A stretch of 5,103 nt of DNA from Candidatus Roizmanbacteria bacterium CG11_big_fil_rev_8_21_14_0_20_36_8 (lineage in GTDB: Bacteria > Patescibacteriota > Microgenomatia > UBA1406 > GWC2-37-13), in contig PCVM01000090.1 in the NCBI GenBank assembly GCA_002796045.1, positions 779 through 5,881 on the forward strand, written 5' to 3'. The notes under the pieces are model-generated. The model was not told the DNA's origin, ran no database searches, and saw nothing but the letters and a program-made list of their open reading frames with translations. Every line of letters starts with the position of its first letter. Position 1 is the stretch's first letter. A program made the translations under genes and the position numbers. Shown here in pieces: positions 4,469 to 5,103 of this stretch.

Positions 4469-5103
4469 ATGCGTACAAGCAAAAACCTCGGTGAACTGAA
4501 GATATTGGCAAAATCTATACGCAAGAACGTAATAGAGATATTAGTTCCAAGTGTTTCACATCACATAGGATGCTCTCTTGGGATTATAGAAATATTAACT
4601 GTTTTGTATGGCAATGTAATGAAGATATTTCCAAAAGATCCTAAAAATGTGGACAGAGATATTTTTATTTTAAGCAAAGGCCATGGCGCTGTCGCACTCT
4701 ACTCTACTTTATATAATTTAGGGTATTTTAAAAAAAAATTATTGATGAGCTATGATGCTGAAGGCACGATCATTCCAGAGCATGCGAGTACAAATGTTCC
4801 TGGAGTTGAAGTATCAACAGGCTCCCTTGGTCACGGTCTACCCATCGGGCTTGGATTTTCATTTTCATTTCTTAGAGATGATAAGAAAAATAAAGTATTC
4901 GTACTTATGTCTGACGGAGAATTAAATGAAGGTTCAAACTGGGAAGCGATACAGTATGCCGGTCACCATAAAGTAAACAATTTAACAATAATTATTGATA
5001 AGAATAATTTCCAAGGATTATCTGACACAAAATCAGTAATTGATTTAGATCCACTAGATGCAAAATTTAAAGTATTTGGATGGAATGTAATTGAGGTTGA
5101 TGG
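4469..5103 (+). CDS. Transketolase, N-terminal subunit (3' end outside window)
   Basis: 211 codons are visible and the frame stays open to the right edge. The region is the thiamine-diphosphate-binding half of a split transketolase: SHHIGCSLGIIEILTVLY (30-47), LSKGHG (68-73), STGSLGHGLPIGLG (116-129), then SDGELNEGSNWEA (148-160) and IIDKNNFQG (175-183), the pyrophosphate and metal-binding motif. The usual first Gly of GDG is Ser148. His31/His32, His72 and His122 sit where cofactor and substrate histidines are expected. Split enzymes need a C-terminal subunit, normally the next gene, which would lie outside. Such pairs occur both in central metabolism and in glycan clusters. The start at 4469 gives a usual N-terminus and lies 17 bases from the divergent glycosyltransferase start. 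Confidence 0.9.
   Translation, partial: MRTSKNLGELKILAKSIRKNVIEILVPSVSHHIGCSLGIIEILTVLYGNVMKIFPKDPKNVDRDIFILSKGHGAVALYSTLYNLGYFKKKLLMSYDAEGTIIPEHASTNVPGVEVSTGSLGHGLPIGLGFSFSFLRDDKKNKVFVLMSDGELNEGSNWEAIQYAGHHKVNNLTIIIDKNNFQGLSDTKSVIDLDPLDAKFKVFGWNVIEVD

Overview
The window is AT-rich bacterial DNA carrying part of a surface-polysaccharide (nucleotide-sugar) locus, interrupted by an island of toxin-antitoxin (TA) genes. TGA must be read as stop, because two gene pairs overlap as ATGA (1585-1588 and 2583-2586), so this is code 11 and not a TGA-recoded lineage. Small AT-rich genes, HEPN/MNT pairs, a short HicB protein, split transketolase and -10 boxes placed almost on top of start codons would fit a Candidate Phyla Radiation (Patescibacteria) genome. 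That taxonomic call is an inference, not proven.

Layout. (1) 2-1175, plus strand: the 3' end of a glucose-1-phosphate cytidylyltransferase gene (rfbF), then a CDP-glucose 4,6-dehydratase-type gene (rfbG). (2) 1238-1857, minus strand: an MntA-HepT type VII TA pair. (3) 1893-2045: a gene fossil that copies the 3' end of an rfbG-like gene. (4) 2191-2924, plus strand: a second HEPN/MNT pair of a different HEPN family and the opposite gene order. (5) 3171-3386: a HicB-like antitoxin, followed by a hicA gene that is cut after about 18 codons and runs in frame into a second rfbG-like 3' tail, ending at 3498. (6) 3516-4451, minus strand: a membrane-anchored family 2 glycosyltransferase (DPM1/GtrB type). 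(7) 4469-5103, plus strand: the start of the N-terminal transketolase subunit, cut by the window end.

The main finding is that the 3' end of the dehydratase gene occurs three times (1101-1157, 1980-2045, 3433-3498), with TA cassettes between the copies. Direct repeats of 26 bases also flank the second HEPN/MNT pair. Recombination between the first and last tail would remove about 2.3 kb of TA genes and leave an intact dehydratase gene. The TA island therefore looks like a set of cassettes built up at the 3' end of a sugar-biosynthesis gene, with homologous tails left at each junction. No transposase or integrase is visible.

The sugar genes would act together: RfbF makes CDP-glucose, RfbG makes CDP-4-keto-6-deoxyglucose, and the glycosyltransferase loads a sugar onto a lipid carrier or glycan. 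The transketolase half may supply precursors or a two-carbon transfer, which is speculative. A second theme is regulatory: the genes that begin transcripts have a TATAAT-like box about 6-9 bases before the ATG and no Shine-Dalgarno sequence, which points to leaderless mRNAs.
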